DNA of 64,000 nt from JAFDVL01 sp043783625 (GTDB lineage Bacteria > Acidobacteriota > Blastocatellia > RBC074), in NCBI GenBank assembly GCA_043783625.1, contig JAYVZE010000227.1, forward strand, positions 1-64,000, in the 5' to 3' direction. Position numbers and translations under genes: made by a program. Below are positions 34,956-43,728 of the stretch, one piece after another (position 1 is the first letter of the stretch; every line of letters begins with the position of its first letter). Below the pieces are notes generated by a model. The model was given only the letters and a program-made list of their open reading frames with translations. It was not told the origin of the DNA and made no database searches.

Positions 34956-36548
34956 ATGCGCTCTTATGTTTTCTTATTCCTCATTTCACTGATTACTACT
35001 TTATTACTGACACCATTAGCCGGACGGCTGGCCATTGCTTTGGGCGCGGTAGATTTACCTGACAATAAACGCCGGATTCATACAAAGCCTACGCCCCGGA
35101 TGGGTGGCGTTGCAATCTATGTAGCTTTCTTGATGACCTTAGCCATCGTTCCATTTTTACGCAACGATGTAGGAACGCGCTTTAATGAACATCCACAATG
35201 GTATGTTGCGATCCTGGCGGCAACGACAATTATTTTTTTGTTGGGCGTTTACGATGATTTACGAGGTGCAAATGCACCTTTAAAAATTGCTGTCCAAATT
35301 TTAGCGGCTCTTGTGCTGCAATCTTCAGGTTTCGGAATTGAATTACTCTCGCTGCCATTTTTCGGAGAGAACCACGCGTTACCTTTATGGTTGAGCTTTA
35401 GCCTAACTGCCGGATGGATTGTCGGCATCACGAACGCTTTTAATCTGGTAGATGGTATTGATGGACTGGCGACGGGAATTTCGGCCTTTGCGTTACTTTC
35501 GATTTTGATTGCTTCAGTTGCTATCAGCAGTTTTGAAGTTGGACTCCTCGCCGTAATTTTACTTGGTACGGTGATAGGGTTTCTTTATTACAACTTTCAT
35601 CCGGCATCTATTTTTCTGGGAGATTCGGGGAGCCTGACATTAGGTTTTCTGGTGGCTACGCTTTCGATGTTAGGTTCGCAAAAAGGAACTACGACGCTGG
35701 CGATTGCAATCCCGCTGGTTTCGTTTGGCTTACCCGTCGTCGAGATTTTCCTCTCCTTGATTCGAAGATTTGTGGGTGGCAAACCGCTGATGCAAAGTGA
35801 TCGCGGTCATATTCATCATCGCTTGTTGGAGCATGGATTATCAGTTCGGCAAGTGGCGATTTTGTTGTATGGCGTCTGTGGAGTGTTCTGCTTATTTGGA
35901 ATTCTTCTGCTTAGTCCGCAGCGGTCATTTGCTTCTTTGATCTATTCTGTTTTGGGAGTTCTGGTGATCATTGGAGTGCAGCGACTGCGCTATCCCGAAT
36001 TTGAAGAACTCGGCAATAAAATTCGGCAGGGCGTTGCGCGGCGGCGGCGTGAGATGGTCACCAATATCAACCTGCGACAGCTCAGTACTGAATTCAAACG
36101 AACAAAAACACCCGAACATTTCTTTGCCATCTTGCGTGAATTTAGCGAACACTACGCTTTAGACGGAATCCAAATTGAGATCAAGCCTCAACTGGATCAG
36201 GCAACCAAATCATCAATAAAAAGTAGTGCTGAAAAAAATGGTTGGTACGAAGCACACGCAAGCAATTGTGAGATCAGTCTGGCTTTGACGCCGGGCATTA
36301 GTAATTTAAGTGATTTAGTGGCATCGGATCGAGTCTGGTCACTGCGTCTTCCGTTGGAAAATGGAGCCGAAGTGATCGGAGCCATGACGCTTTACCGCAA
36401 TATTTCAGATAAAAATGTGACCCTGGATTTACAAACTATTTGCGGAGCTTTTCAGCAAGAATTGAGCCTGGCACTCGACACTTTAATGACACGTTCTGCC
36501 TCTCCCGAAAATCTGCTGACCAATCACTCAGAATCATTTGCCAGATAG
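34956..36548 (+). CDS. WecA/TagO-like undecaprenyl-phosphate sugar-1-phosphate transferase with C-terminal cytoplasmic extension
   Basis: The 530-residue protein probably starts repeat-unit synthesis by moving HexNAc-1-phosphate from a UDP-sugar to undecaprenyl phosphate. Residues 1-340 form the MraY/WecA membrane core with about ten to eleven helices. Its signatures are the early PTPRMGG, VYDDLRGANAP, NAFNLVDGIDGLATG near 157-171, FLGDSGSLTLGF near 217-228 and the HIHHRLLEHG loop near 285. The remaining 190 residues are soluble and unusual: a basic RRRREM segment, then an alpha/beta region near 380-510 that could be a GAF-like sensor domain. Family members normally end near 350 residues. Its stop overlaps the convergent cyclase gene by 15 bp. 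Confidence 0.9.
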   Translation: MRSYVFLFLISLITTLLLTPLAGRLAIALGAVDLPDNKRRIHTKPTPRMGGVAIYVAFLMTLAIVPFLRNDVGTRFNEHPQWYVAILAATTIIFLLGVYDDLRGANAPLKIAVQILAALVLQSSGFGIELLSLPFFGENHALPLWLSFSLTAGWIVGITNAFNLVDGIDGLATGISAFALLSILIASVAISSFEVGLLAVILLGTVIGFLYYNFHPASIFLGDSGSLTLGFLVATLSMLGSQKGTTTLAIAIPLVSFGLPVVEIFLSLIRRFVGGKPLMQSDRGHIHHRLLEHGLSVRQVAILLYGVCGVFCLFGILLLSPQRSFASLIYSVLGVLVIIGVQRLRYPEFEELGNKIRQGVARRRREMVTNINLRQLSTEFKRTKTPEHFFAILREFSEHYALDGIQIEIKPQLDQATKSSIKSSAEKNGWYEAHASNCEISLALTPGISNLSDLVASDRVWSLRLPLENGAEVIGAMTLYRNISDKNVTLDLQTICGAFQQELSLALDTLMTRSASPENLLTNHSESFAR

Positions 36549-37178
36549 CTCTCGCAAAATGACTCGCGCGGGGCCTCCGTCGCCATCCTTGATTTTCATC
36601 GGCAAACAAATCAGTTCATACTCTCCTTCTTCGACTTCGCTCAAATCTAATCCTTCGACAATCACGATGTTATTTCGCAGCAGTGCCCAGTGCGTAGCCG
36701 GTTCGACGAAATTGAATTTCTCAATCGAGAGATAATCAATTCCTACCAGTTTAATTCCCGTTTCAACTAACAGCTCAGCCGCATCCGTTTCCAGATAGAC
36801 AAACTCCTGATTGAATTCAGAAAATGATGCTCGCTTCCACGTTTGTGAGTTTCGTGTTTTGAACAGGACGCGCTCCACTCCATCCAAATTTGCCAGTTCA
36901 ATTGTGGCGCGATCAATGGCTGGAATATTCCCGGTGTCTACGACGCGGGCTGTGCCAATTAGCACTTCGAGCGGAAGTTGATCGAGCGTCATTGCACCCG
37001 CTACGAAATGCGATGGTGGGTCTACGTGCGTGCCTGTATGCGAACTAAAACTCAGATGTGAAACGGTGCAGATGTCACCACTCTCAAGGCTTGAGACTTG
37101 CTTGATCTGCACCGCCGGATCGCCGGGATACACTGGTAAATTCGTGGAAAAGGGGACGGTAATATCGTAAATTTTCAT
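36534..37178 (-). CDS. Cyclase-family metal-dependent hydrolase (kynurenine formamidase-like)
   Basis: From the ATG at 37178 the protein has 214 residues. It contains HTGTHVDPPSHF near residues 48-59, the HxGTHxDxPxH metal-binding motif that defines the cyclase/kynurenine formamidase superfamily. KIYDITVPFS at the N-terminus and IVIVEGLDLSEVEEGEYEL near the C-terminus are also typical. The physiological substrate is unknown: N-formylkynurenine, isatin or another cyclic amide are options. An earlier start at 37226 would run inside the upstream gene, whose stop lies just 4 bp before the ATG chosen here, so the two are probably co-transcribed. Confidence 0.87.
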   Translation of the reverse strand: MKIYDITVPFSTNLPVYPGDPAVQIKQVSSLESGDICTVSHLSFSSHTGTHVDPPSHFVAGAMTLDQLPLEVLIGTARVVDTGNIPAIDRATIELANLDGVERVLFKTRNSQTWKRASFSEFNQEFVYLETDAAELLVETGIKLVGIDYLSIEKFNFVEPATHWALLRNNIVIVEGLDLSEVEEGEYELICLPMKIKDGDGGPARVILRELSGK

Positions 37179-37182
37179 GACA

Positions 37183-38316
37183 TCAACGTCTCGCTGGCGG
37201 TGGTAAATTAACAGTTCGATCTCCACCTAATCCATGAATGATGACACGACGAATGGAACGGCTTGGGTCTTCGACCGTCGTCGTGACAGTTGGGTGCGAC
37301 GCCACTTTTGCAGACTTACCCATTGGCGGAGTGCCTTTAATTGTGACCTCCAACGTGTCGCGGTTGACCTGATTTTCCGTCCTGACCTGCCATCCGCTGG
37401 AAGTAGTTTCGGCAGTTGCCACCACGAGAATTGATCCACCGGAGACACGCTCTGCCTGCACAAAACTGACTTTCAGCATTTGAGATTCAAAGCTTTGCGA
37501 CGGAAAATCACTGGTGGAATTATTCGGGATTGGCGGGTTGTTATTAACTGGAGGTGAAGGTTTATTGTTGACTGAATTATTTGGTTGCGTAACAGTTGTT
37601 GAGGAGATTGGGAGATTTCCTCGTTTGGCGACATCAAATGACTCAACAAGTTCCAGCCCGACTCTGGTTCCGGGTTCGACTACTGCTTCCTTGCCTTTTG
37701 AGAGGAGCACGGCAACTAATCCGGCGGCAGCTCCAACTCCGGCGCCGAATGCCGCTCCGCCAACGATGGCTCCAATCACCGCACCTGTGGTGGCTCCGCC
37801 GCCGATAAAGACAATATTTTTTTTCTTTTGACCTCCGCCTTCGATCACTCCCTCTTCGTCAATCTTTAAGCGCTTACGTTCATTACCATCGACACTGGTC
37901 AAAATTCCTTTGACAGGTAATTCGCGTCCGTCTGCCGTCAGCATTTTATCGAAAACAATTTCAATGACCCCGGAACGGCGACGCATTTGCGCTGGTGCAA
38001 CGTCTGCGACGTGTCCAGTGAATAATGTATTCGCCGGGATCAGCATCCGGTTTTCCTCATCGGTGAGAACATCATTGAGACGCGCATAAAAACGATCTCC
38101 GGGGCGGTTTTTCCCTGAATCCAAAGGCGTTTCAATGCGCAGAATCAGGACATGTCCACGCGGTAGAATACGTGTGCCGGAAGGTAATTGTTGTTGCAGC
38201 TCAATGGAACCGGTCGCACGTCTCGGACGTTGTTGTTGAGCGAAAGCAGTAAGTGACGGTGCCAAAAAAGAAATTATACTTAACAAGCAAAGCAGCGAAC
38301 GTAATGTATTTTTCAT
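37183..38316 (-). CDS. Secreted or envelope protein with glycine-zipper segment, unknown function
   Basis: The 377-residue product has a clear signal peptide ending near residue 27 (TAFA-Q). The first half (about 40-150) reads as a beta-rich domain with PRGHVLILRIETPLDSG and IPANTLFTGHVADV. This pattern recurs in acidobacterial secreted proteins and loosely resembles TrbI/VirB10-like beta domains. A glycine-zipper stretch follows near 172-205 (GGGATTGAVIGAIVGGAAFG), which could insert into or associate with a membrane. A low-complexity Asn/Pro/Ser linker near 240-270 leads to a C-terminal beta domain. AGAGG lies a suitable distance before the ATG. I do not know the function. Confidence 0.75.
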   Translation of the reverse strand: MKNTLRSLLCLLSIISFLAPSLTAFAQQQRPRRATGSIELQQQLPSGTRILPRGHVLILRIETPLDSGKNRPGDRFYARLNDVLTDEENRMLIPANTLFTGHVADVAPAQMRRRSGVIEIVFDKMLTADGRELPVKGILTSVDGNERKRLKIDEEGVIEGGGQKKKNIVFIGGGATTGAVIGAIVGGAAFGAGVGAAAGLVAVLLSKGKEAVVEPGTRVGLELVESFDVAKRGNLPISSTTVTQPNNSVNNKPSPPVNNNPPIPNNSTSDFPSQSFESQMLKVSFVQAERVSGGSILVVATAETTSSGWQVRTENQVNRDTLEVTIKGTPPMGKSAKVASHPTVTTTVEDPSRSIRRVIIHGLGGDRTVNLPPPARR

Positions 38317-38365
38317 CCTAAAACCTCTGGTAATTTTTAAGAGGGCGTAACGAATATGATTGTCC

Positions 38366-39253
38366 TCAATTAAAGTGTTTTTCGCAAAGTTTTTTGAAGG
38401 CTCTCAGCAAGGGCGGAACATGTTCACTCTTCACCGTCACGATTCCAAGCTCCCAATTATCTTTAAACCCTCGCACGGGAAGTGCCACTAATCTACTTTC
38501 TATAATTTCTTCACGCGCTGAGGAACGAGGGATAATGCTAACACCAAGACCAGCCTCAACCATCCGTTTAATTGAAGTCATACTGCCGAGTTCCATCATC
38601 ACGTCGGGCTTTACACCGGATTTTTCAAAAAATAAATCTATCAGGCGTCGCGTATTGCCGCCTTGTTCACCAAGAATCATTGGTTCGCTCGCAAGCTGTT
38701 GAGGGGAGACATTACGTTGATGCGCAAAGCGGTGACCGGGTTGTACAATGGCGACCAGACGGTCACGTTGCAAGACTTCAGCGCGAATATTGGCGGCTTC
38801 GACCGGGAGCGAAACGATGCCGACATCAAGTTCACCCTGCAAAATCTGGGTGACAATTTCGGTGCTGGTGGCGTGCCTGACGCTACATTGCGCGTTGGGA
38901 TATTTGCGTTTCAGCTCGGCGAGAATAGCCGGGAGATATTCATTGCTGGCGGTGGTCGAAGCATTTCCAATGCGGAGCTTGCCTTTTTCCGCTTCGCTTA
39001 ATTCCTTAAGCGCGAGCAACGCTTCATCGTGTGCGCGCAACAATTTTTGCGCGTGCTGAACCAGCGATTCTCCGGCTTCGGTTAAGACAACTTTTTTATT
39101 CGTGCGAGTGAAAAGCGGCACTTCGGCTTCGGACTCAAGAGCCTTGATCTGTGAACTGACGGCAGCTTGTGTCAGGTGGACGCGCTCCGCTGCCCGCGTG
39201 AAGTTGCGGGTTTCAGCAATAGCCAGGAAAGTTTTTAATTGACGAAATTCCAT
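38366..39253 (-). CDS. LysR-family transcriptional regulator
   Basis: The protein of about 295 residues has the LysR layout. An N-terminal winged helix-turn-helix (EFRQLKTFLAIAETRNFTRAAE, then LTQAAVSSQIKALE) is followed by a periplasmic-binding-protein-like effector domain from about residue 90 (GKLRIGNAST) to the end. The pattern is close to CysB/CbbR/CysL-type regulators. The ATG at 39253 is chosen, and a GTG one codon upstream is possible. It diverges from the amino-sugar kinase gene across 163 bp, the classic arrangement for a LysR regulator and its target, so it may control that kinase gene and itself. Confidence 0.93.
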   Translation of the reverse strand: MEFRQLKTFLAIAETRNFTRAAERVHLTQAAVSSQIKALESEAEVPLFTRTNKKVVLTEAGESLVQHAQKLLRAHDEALLALKELSEAEKGKLRIGNASTTASNEYLPAILAELKRKYPNAQCSVRHATSTEIVTQILQGELDVGIVSLPVEAANIRAEVLQRDRLVAIVQPGHRFAHQRNVSPQQLASEPMILGEQGGNTRRLIDLFFEKSGVKPDVMMELGSMTSIKRMVEAGLGVSIIPRSSAREEIIESRLVALPVRGFKDNWELGIVTVKSEHVPPLLRAFKKLCEKHFN

Positions 39254-39416
39254 CACAAAAAATATTTATCATTACTATCAGAACTTTTAATTTTATTTAT
39301 GATGAGCGAGACGCTTATACTACAAGCTCCCCCGGTACAGCAATCTTGCTTGTTCGCATTTCGTTTCAGTGGGAAAAATTTTGAAACGAAGTACGACGTG
39401 AAAGGATATTGAATTT
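39254..39416 (+). promoter_or_regulatory. Divergent control region between LysR and kinase genes
   Basis: A good -10 box TATACT lies at 39316-39321 in the direction of the kinase, with a weak -35 region. Nearer the kinase start, TTCGTTTCA (39360-39368) and TGAAACGAA (39382-39390) form a perfect 9 bp inverted repeat with 13 bases between, suitable for a dimeric regulator or a hairpin in the leader. AAAGGA at 39401-39406 serves as ribosome-binding site. Confidence 0.4.
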
Positions 39417-40448
39417 ATGCTCCACCTCGCCGAAGTTGTAGACACGGTCGTCAGAGATTTAGCGAAGTCGAAAGATGCCTCGCATTACTGGTTAGGAGTT
39501 GATGGTGGTGGGACGAACACACGAGCGAAGATTTATTTCGCTCCGCTTGATCCTGATCTTGCACTGGAAAATTATTTAGTTGGCGAAGGGCGTTCTGCCG
39601 CCGCCAATTTTCATCGTGTCGGGCTGGAATCTGCCGCCGCTTCCGTTAAATCCGCCATCACCGAAGCCTGCTTGAAAGCTGGAATTTCTACTGCACAAAT
39701 TGCAGGTGCATGCATTGGACTCGCCGGAGTTTCTCATCCTGATAACCATCAAAAAATGTCCGACGCGATCAAAGCTGCGATGCCGCAATTTGAATTCGAA
39801 CTCGTGACCGATGCGCGGATTGCGCTGGCAGGAGCGACTGCCGGCAAGCCCGGAGTCGTTGTCATCGCCGGAACAGGTTCGATTGCTTATGGCGTAGACG
39901 CACAGGGCGAAGTTGCACGCGCCGGAGGCTGGGGGCCAGCACTCGGCGACGAAGGCAGCGGAACCTATATTGGGCGACGTGCGTTGGAAGCCGTGATGAC
40001 GGCCTACGATCATCGCACGCACGAAGACACAAAATTAACCGAAAAAGTTTGCCGTCACTTCAAGGTGAATTCACCCGTTGAATTGCCGACGGTCATTTAC
40101 GATCCAGCCAGCAATGCCATGCAGGAAATTGCCCAGCTTTCCAAAGAAGTCGTCGAAGCTGCCAACGAAGGCGATGAAACTGCGATAGCGATTTTGAAAA
40201 ATGCCGCGCACGAACTAGCGCGTGCCGTGATTGCTGTGATTGAGCAATTGAAGATGAAAGATCAGGCGTTTCGCGTCGGCTACGTCGGTGGAGTTTTTTC
40301 TTGCGGAGAATTAATGCTGGCTCCGCTGCGGGAGGAAATTACAGAATTTGCTCCGCAGGCTTTGGTCGCTGCACCGCTGCATCCGCCTGTGATTGGGGCG
40401 GCACAGATGGCGATGGGGAATGTGATGAGTAGCCTTACTCAAACATAA
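39417..40448 (+). CDS. BadF/BadG/BcrA/BcrD-family kinase, probable N-acetylglucosamine (or N-acetylmuramate) kinase
   Basis: The 343-residue cytoplasmic protein has the ASKHA fold. GVDGGGTNTRAKI near 24-36 is the phosphate-1 loop, GACIGLAGV and VTDARIALAGATAG follow, VIAGTGSIAYG near 148-158 is phosphate-2, and GDEGSGTYIGRRAL near 177-190 is characteristic of the GlcNAc-kinase branch. This family includes human-type GlcNAc kinases and clostridial MurK, which phosphorylates both MurNAc and GlcNAc. The window also encodes MurQ about 10 kb away, so a cell-wall recycling role is plausible. The gene diverges from a LysR regulator. Confidence 0.88.
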   Translation: MLHLAEVVDTVVRDLAKSKDASHYWLGVDGGGTNTRAKIYFAPLDPDLALENYLVGEGRSAAANFHRVGLESAAASVKSAITEACLKAGISTAQIAGACIGLAGVSHPDNHQKMSDAIKAAMPQFEFELVTDARIALAGATAGKPGVVVIAGTGSIAYGVDAQGEVARAGGWGPALGDEGSGTYIGRRALEAVMTAYDHRTHEDTKLTEKVCRHFKVNSPVELPTVIYDPASNAMQEIAQLSKEVVEAANEGDETAIAILKNAAHELARAVIAVIEQLKMKDQAFRVGYVGGVFSCGELMLAPLREEITEFAPQALVAAPLHPPVIGAAQMAMGNVMSSLTQT

Positions 40449-41073
40449 AACGAATCTTCAAATGCCTCAGCGTTTGTCGCGCTAAAACTCCACTGACAAT
40501 TAAGACTCAGCCACCTGTGAAAAAATGCCGTACGTGTGATCTCTTTTTCCATCCGTTTCCGCTTTATGTTCTGAGCATGAAATAAATTGGCGACGAACAT
40601 CGGGAAAGTCATCTTCTCGTAAAAAAACATTGCAGGAATCATCTGCATTGTGATACTTGGTAAGCATTGAATAAAAAATAAAAATTTACAGATAATCTGC
40701 CTGAGCCGGATGTCTGATAAAGCCATTGAGTTTGCGCGATAACACTTACTGAAAAAGCAACTGGTAAGAATTTTTAGATGTGTACTTGCTTTGTTTGCCT
40801 TGAGAAATGCAAGCAAGCACTAACTGGTGAGCGGTGATCTGTTTTCAGCCGAATACCTCACTCGTCAAGATATTCAAGCCTCGAACTTAGGATATATCGT
40901 CCTTCGTCTTGAAGTGTCTTTGATGTTCACAGTACGTTAATTTTGCAGCCCCATAAATATTGCTCCTTGCGGAAAAACTATGAACTACTACCTCACATTG
41001 CTTCACCTTTTTGTTTATTCAATATCGGTTTTCAAGTGACTCAAGGGAAACAGTCCAAGAATTGAGGGAAATC
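40449..41073. other. Long stretch without a convincing gene
   Basis: These 625 bases hold no credible coding sequence. A minus-strand open frame of 125 codons at 40439-40816 lacks a ribosome-binding site and any recognisable pattern. Imperfect inverted repeats occur (for example ACTTGCTT near 40785 with AAGCAAGC near 40812), but there is no tRNA, no clear terminator and no promoter with good spacing. The segment separates the kinase gene from an AT-rich operon and may hold its promoter or a small RNA. Confidence 0.5.
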
Positions 41074-42447
41074 ATGAAACACAAAAGTAATGTCAGAATT
41101 CTCCTATCGCTCGCTTTTATAGGTTTTATTACTGCCTGTTACGGGCAAACCAAAATTAAGTTGCCTACGAACGATTTTCCTATTGAAAAAGATATTGAAT
41201 TAGATAAAGAGCTTAAAGAATACTATGAATCAAGAACTATACCAGTTAAGGATTTAGAGATTTCTGCATATATTCAATCAATTGGTAAAAGGCTAATTTC
41301 TGTCATTCCAATAGAGTACCAAAATTCAAATTTTCAATTTGCGTTCACTGTACTAAACGAACAAGGAATTAATGCATTTGCTCTTCCCAGAGGTACCATG
41401 TTTGTTCTCTCTGGGCTGATTGGAAAATGTGAGAATGAGGGCGAATTGGCAAGTGTTATGGCTCATGAAGTTAGTCATGTGTTGCTACGCCACGGAACTG
41501 CCAAGTATACAGTTAACAATGCAACCAAACAAATTGACGATGTTTTTGCCGATGAATCAATCTGTGCGGTATTAGGAAATTTATGTGGAGTTTTAAAAAG
41601 AACACAAAGTTTATCAAACGCGACAACTCTTCAAGAACATAGCCGTGAATTTGAAACACAAGCGGATATTTTAGGGCTGCAAATTCTTAAAAGAGCAGGG
41701 TATAACCCGCAAGACATGGTCAATATGTTTCTTGTCTTAAAGAAATATGAAGGAAGTGGAACCTTGGTACCATGGAAGAGGAGCCATCCCGATACCGATA
41801 TTAGAATCCAAAGAATTGAGCAAGAAATTAAATTGATTGGCGGTAATAATACAGCCAGCCCAACAAGTAAATTATTATCAACTCAAGCGAAATTAGCGAA
41901 AATCACTTCTCCCCAAAACCATTCTCAAACTGCCCAAGTTAGTGAACAAGCGACCGTAGGCTATAATATTAGGGTTACACAGCCATCGAAAATCTTCAAA
42001 ACATATTCAACCGAAGTTATAGAAATTAGTGTGCCGGATAACTGGTATTCACGTGTCGAAAAAGACGCAATCTTTTTTGCCCCAAATGGTGCGTTCGGAT
42101 CTCAAGGAATTACTCATGGGATAATGTTTGGGATTCAGAAAGAGGCGACCAATAACTTAAAACAAACCGTAGATAGCTTCTTGACCGGAATGCTCCGCGC
42201 AAATCCTTACTTAACGCTCGCTAATCAATCAAAAGTAGTTACTCTGAACGGCAGAGAGTTCGGTCAAGTATTTATGAGTGGCATTTCACCTATTACCAAA
42301 AAGATGGAATCTGTAACCATGTATATTACGCCCCTAACAAACAACATTGTCTTGCATGTCTCAACCGTTTCGCCTCAAGCAGGGTTTGAAAACTATCAAC
42401 CAATTTTTGATAAAGTGATTCATTCACTGACTATCAAAACTAACTAA
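41074..42447 (+). CDS. M48-family metalloprotease lipoprotein with C-terminal PsbP/DcrB-like domain
   Basis: From the ATG at 41074 (GAGGGA 4-9 bases upstream) the product has 457 residues. The N-terminus has a hydrophobic run ending in ITAC, a lipobox with Cys22, so it is likely a lipoprotein facing the periplasm. The peptidase M48 domain spans about 40-260, with the zinc site HEVSH at 131-135 and a later EFETQAD providing the third ligand. The last 150 residues (from about IEISVPDNWYSRVE) resemble the PsbP/DcrB beta-sandwich. Homologues such as BepA and LoiP work in outer-membrane quality control. It is the first gene of an AT-rich plus-strand group. Confidence 0.88.
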   Translation: MKHKSNVRILLSLAFIGFITACYGQTKIKLPTNDFPIEKDIELDKELKEYYESRTIPVKDLEISAYIQSIGKRLISVIPIEYQNSNFQFAFTVLNEQGINAFALPRGTMFVLSGLIGKCENEGELASVMAHEVSHVLLRHGTAKYTVNNATKQIDDVFADESICAVLGNLCGVLKRTQSLSNATTLQEHSREFETQADILGLQILKRAGYNPQDMVNMFLVLKKYEGSGTLVPWKRSHPDTDIRIQRIEQEIKLIGGNNTASPTSKLLSTQAKLAKITSPQNHSQTAQVSEQATVGYNIRVTQPSKIFKTYSTEVIEISVPDNWYSRVEKDAIFFAPNGAFGSQGITHGIMFGIQKEATNNLKQTVDSFLTGMLRANPYLTLANQSKVVTLNGREFGQVFMSGISPITKKMESVTMYITPLTNNIVLHVSTVSPQAGFENYQPIFDKVIHSLTIKTN

Positions 42448-42463
42448 GCATACGGAGAAAATA

Positions 42464-43672
42464 ATGAACAACCTAACTAAAACAAAATCTATCACATTGA
42501 TTGCTCTGATCATTTTCGTCGCTAATCTAAAAGTAAATGCTCAAAATATAGATGCTTGCAAGACCATTATTAAAGTCGGAATAACAGGTGTTTTTTCAGA
42601 CCAGCCAAGCAAGAAAGCCAAAAGACATGCAGAAGAAAATGATGTCCGCGCTATGACTCAAATATTGACGGATGCTTTAAGCAAAGGGACGAAAGTAAAA
42701 GCTATATCTGTAATTGATTTTAAACAGGAGCGAGATTTTATTGAACAGTCCAAGACCGATAACAAAACCGATTTATTATTATATGTGGAGATGGAAACTA
42801 AATCTGATAAAAAGGGATTAGTAGGGTGTTTTATTGATCCTCGTCTATGCCCAACCAGTTTTCCCGTTTCAATTAATTTAACCTATAAAGTGATTGACAC
42901 AGGTAATGGAAAAACGATTAAGAATGGTAAAGTATCAGGGAAAGATATAGATCCAAAACTTGGTGCTGAAGTTGTAGCCAATCAATTGAATGAAGAAGTT
43001 GGTAATCTTGCCCGCGAAGAGACAGTTGATACCCTCTCAGTTGAAAGACTCTCCCGCAAACAGGCTTGCTATACTCAATTCCCGACCAATCCAAAATCTT
43101 TACTGATGGATTACGATATTAGTTCCTCAAACAAGACCATCTCTTTCAAATACCGGATTCAAGACGGGCTTTGGAGAATTGATAGGTCAAATGATGGAAA
43201 GAAGTACTCGATGGGCTTTAATGGAGAAGTCGTTTGGGATAGTACTGGACGAACAGTTCAAACAGCAAAAGGTGAAAGCGGGTTAGAATTTTTCTTAGGT
43301 GATTTCATGTCAGAAAGTGGTATTGAAGATGCTGATAATCGAGTAATGAATTCTAAAGTTCTAACAACATTGGAACTTGTAAATGGTGTTAACTGCTACG
43401 TTATTGAATCTACAACGAGTGCGAATACTTTCATAAAAGCATACTACAATACTAAAAGTGGGTCATTGCTAAAAAAATCAAAGCTTGATCAGAATCGAAA
43501 TAATACACAAGACTTTTATTTTGAGAATTATCAGGATATTGGGAATGGAGTTATGTTTCCTCTGAAGATTTCTTCAAAAGGCAAATCTGGTGATGTTGCG
43601 ATAATTTTTAAGCAGAGCCAGGGAATTGTGATAAACCTAAACTTTGATGAGAAGGTCTTTTTATCAAAATAG
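42464..43672 (+). CDS. Secreted two-domain protein with LolA-like C-terminus, unknown function
   Basis: The 402-residue protein has a signal peptide (hydrophobic 10-22, KVNA-Q). Residues 30-190 form an alpha/beta domain (KVGITGVFSDQPSKKA near 38-53, TDLLLYVEMETKSD near 102-115) reminiscent of periplasmic CsgG/TolB-N-type domains, which is a weak resemblance. Residues 210-402 are beta-rich, with repeated patterns such as MGFNGEVVWDS and the C-terminal NGVMFPLKISSKGKSG. These look like the LolA/outer-membrane lipoprotein-sorting fold used by many acidobacterial secreted proteins. GGAG is placed well before the ATG. It lies 16 bp after the M48 gene. Confidence 0.75.
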   Translation: MNNLTKTKSITLIALIIFVANLKVNAQNIDACKTIIKVGITGVFSDQPSKKAKRHAEENDVRAMTQILTDALSKGTKVKAISVIDFKQERDFIEQSKTDNKTDLLLYVEMETKSDKKGLVGCFIDPRLCPTSFPVSINLTYKVIDTGNGKTIKNGKVSGKDIDPKLGAEVVANQLNEEVGNLAREETVDTLSVERLSRKQACYTQFPTNPKSLLMDYDISSSNKTISFKYRIQDGLWRIDRSNDGKKYSMGFNGEVVWDSTGRTVQTAKGESGLEFFLGDFMSESGIEDADNRVMNSKVLTTLELVNGVNCYVIESTTSANTFIKAYYNTKSGSLLKKSKLDQNRNNTQDFYFENYQDIGNGVMFPLKISSKGKSGDVAIIFKQSQGIVINLNFDEKVFLSK

Positions 43673-43728
43673 TTCTTATTCGCACGAGTTACCTGAAAAC
43701 TTATGGCAAACCTCACGGAGGAGAAATT

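Noticed and set aside
37179..37226. An upstream extension of the cyclase gene
   Set aside because: It would overlap the end of the previous gene, while the conserved KIYDIT start follows the ATG at 37178.
40439..40816. A 125-codon minus-strand open frame after the kinase gene
   Set aside because: It overlaps the kinase 3' end, has no ribosome-binding site, no recognisable domain and an irregular composition. It is most likely a chance frame in a non-coding region.
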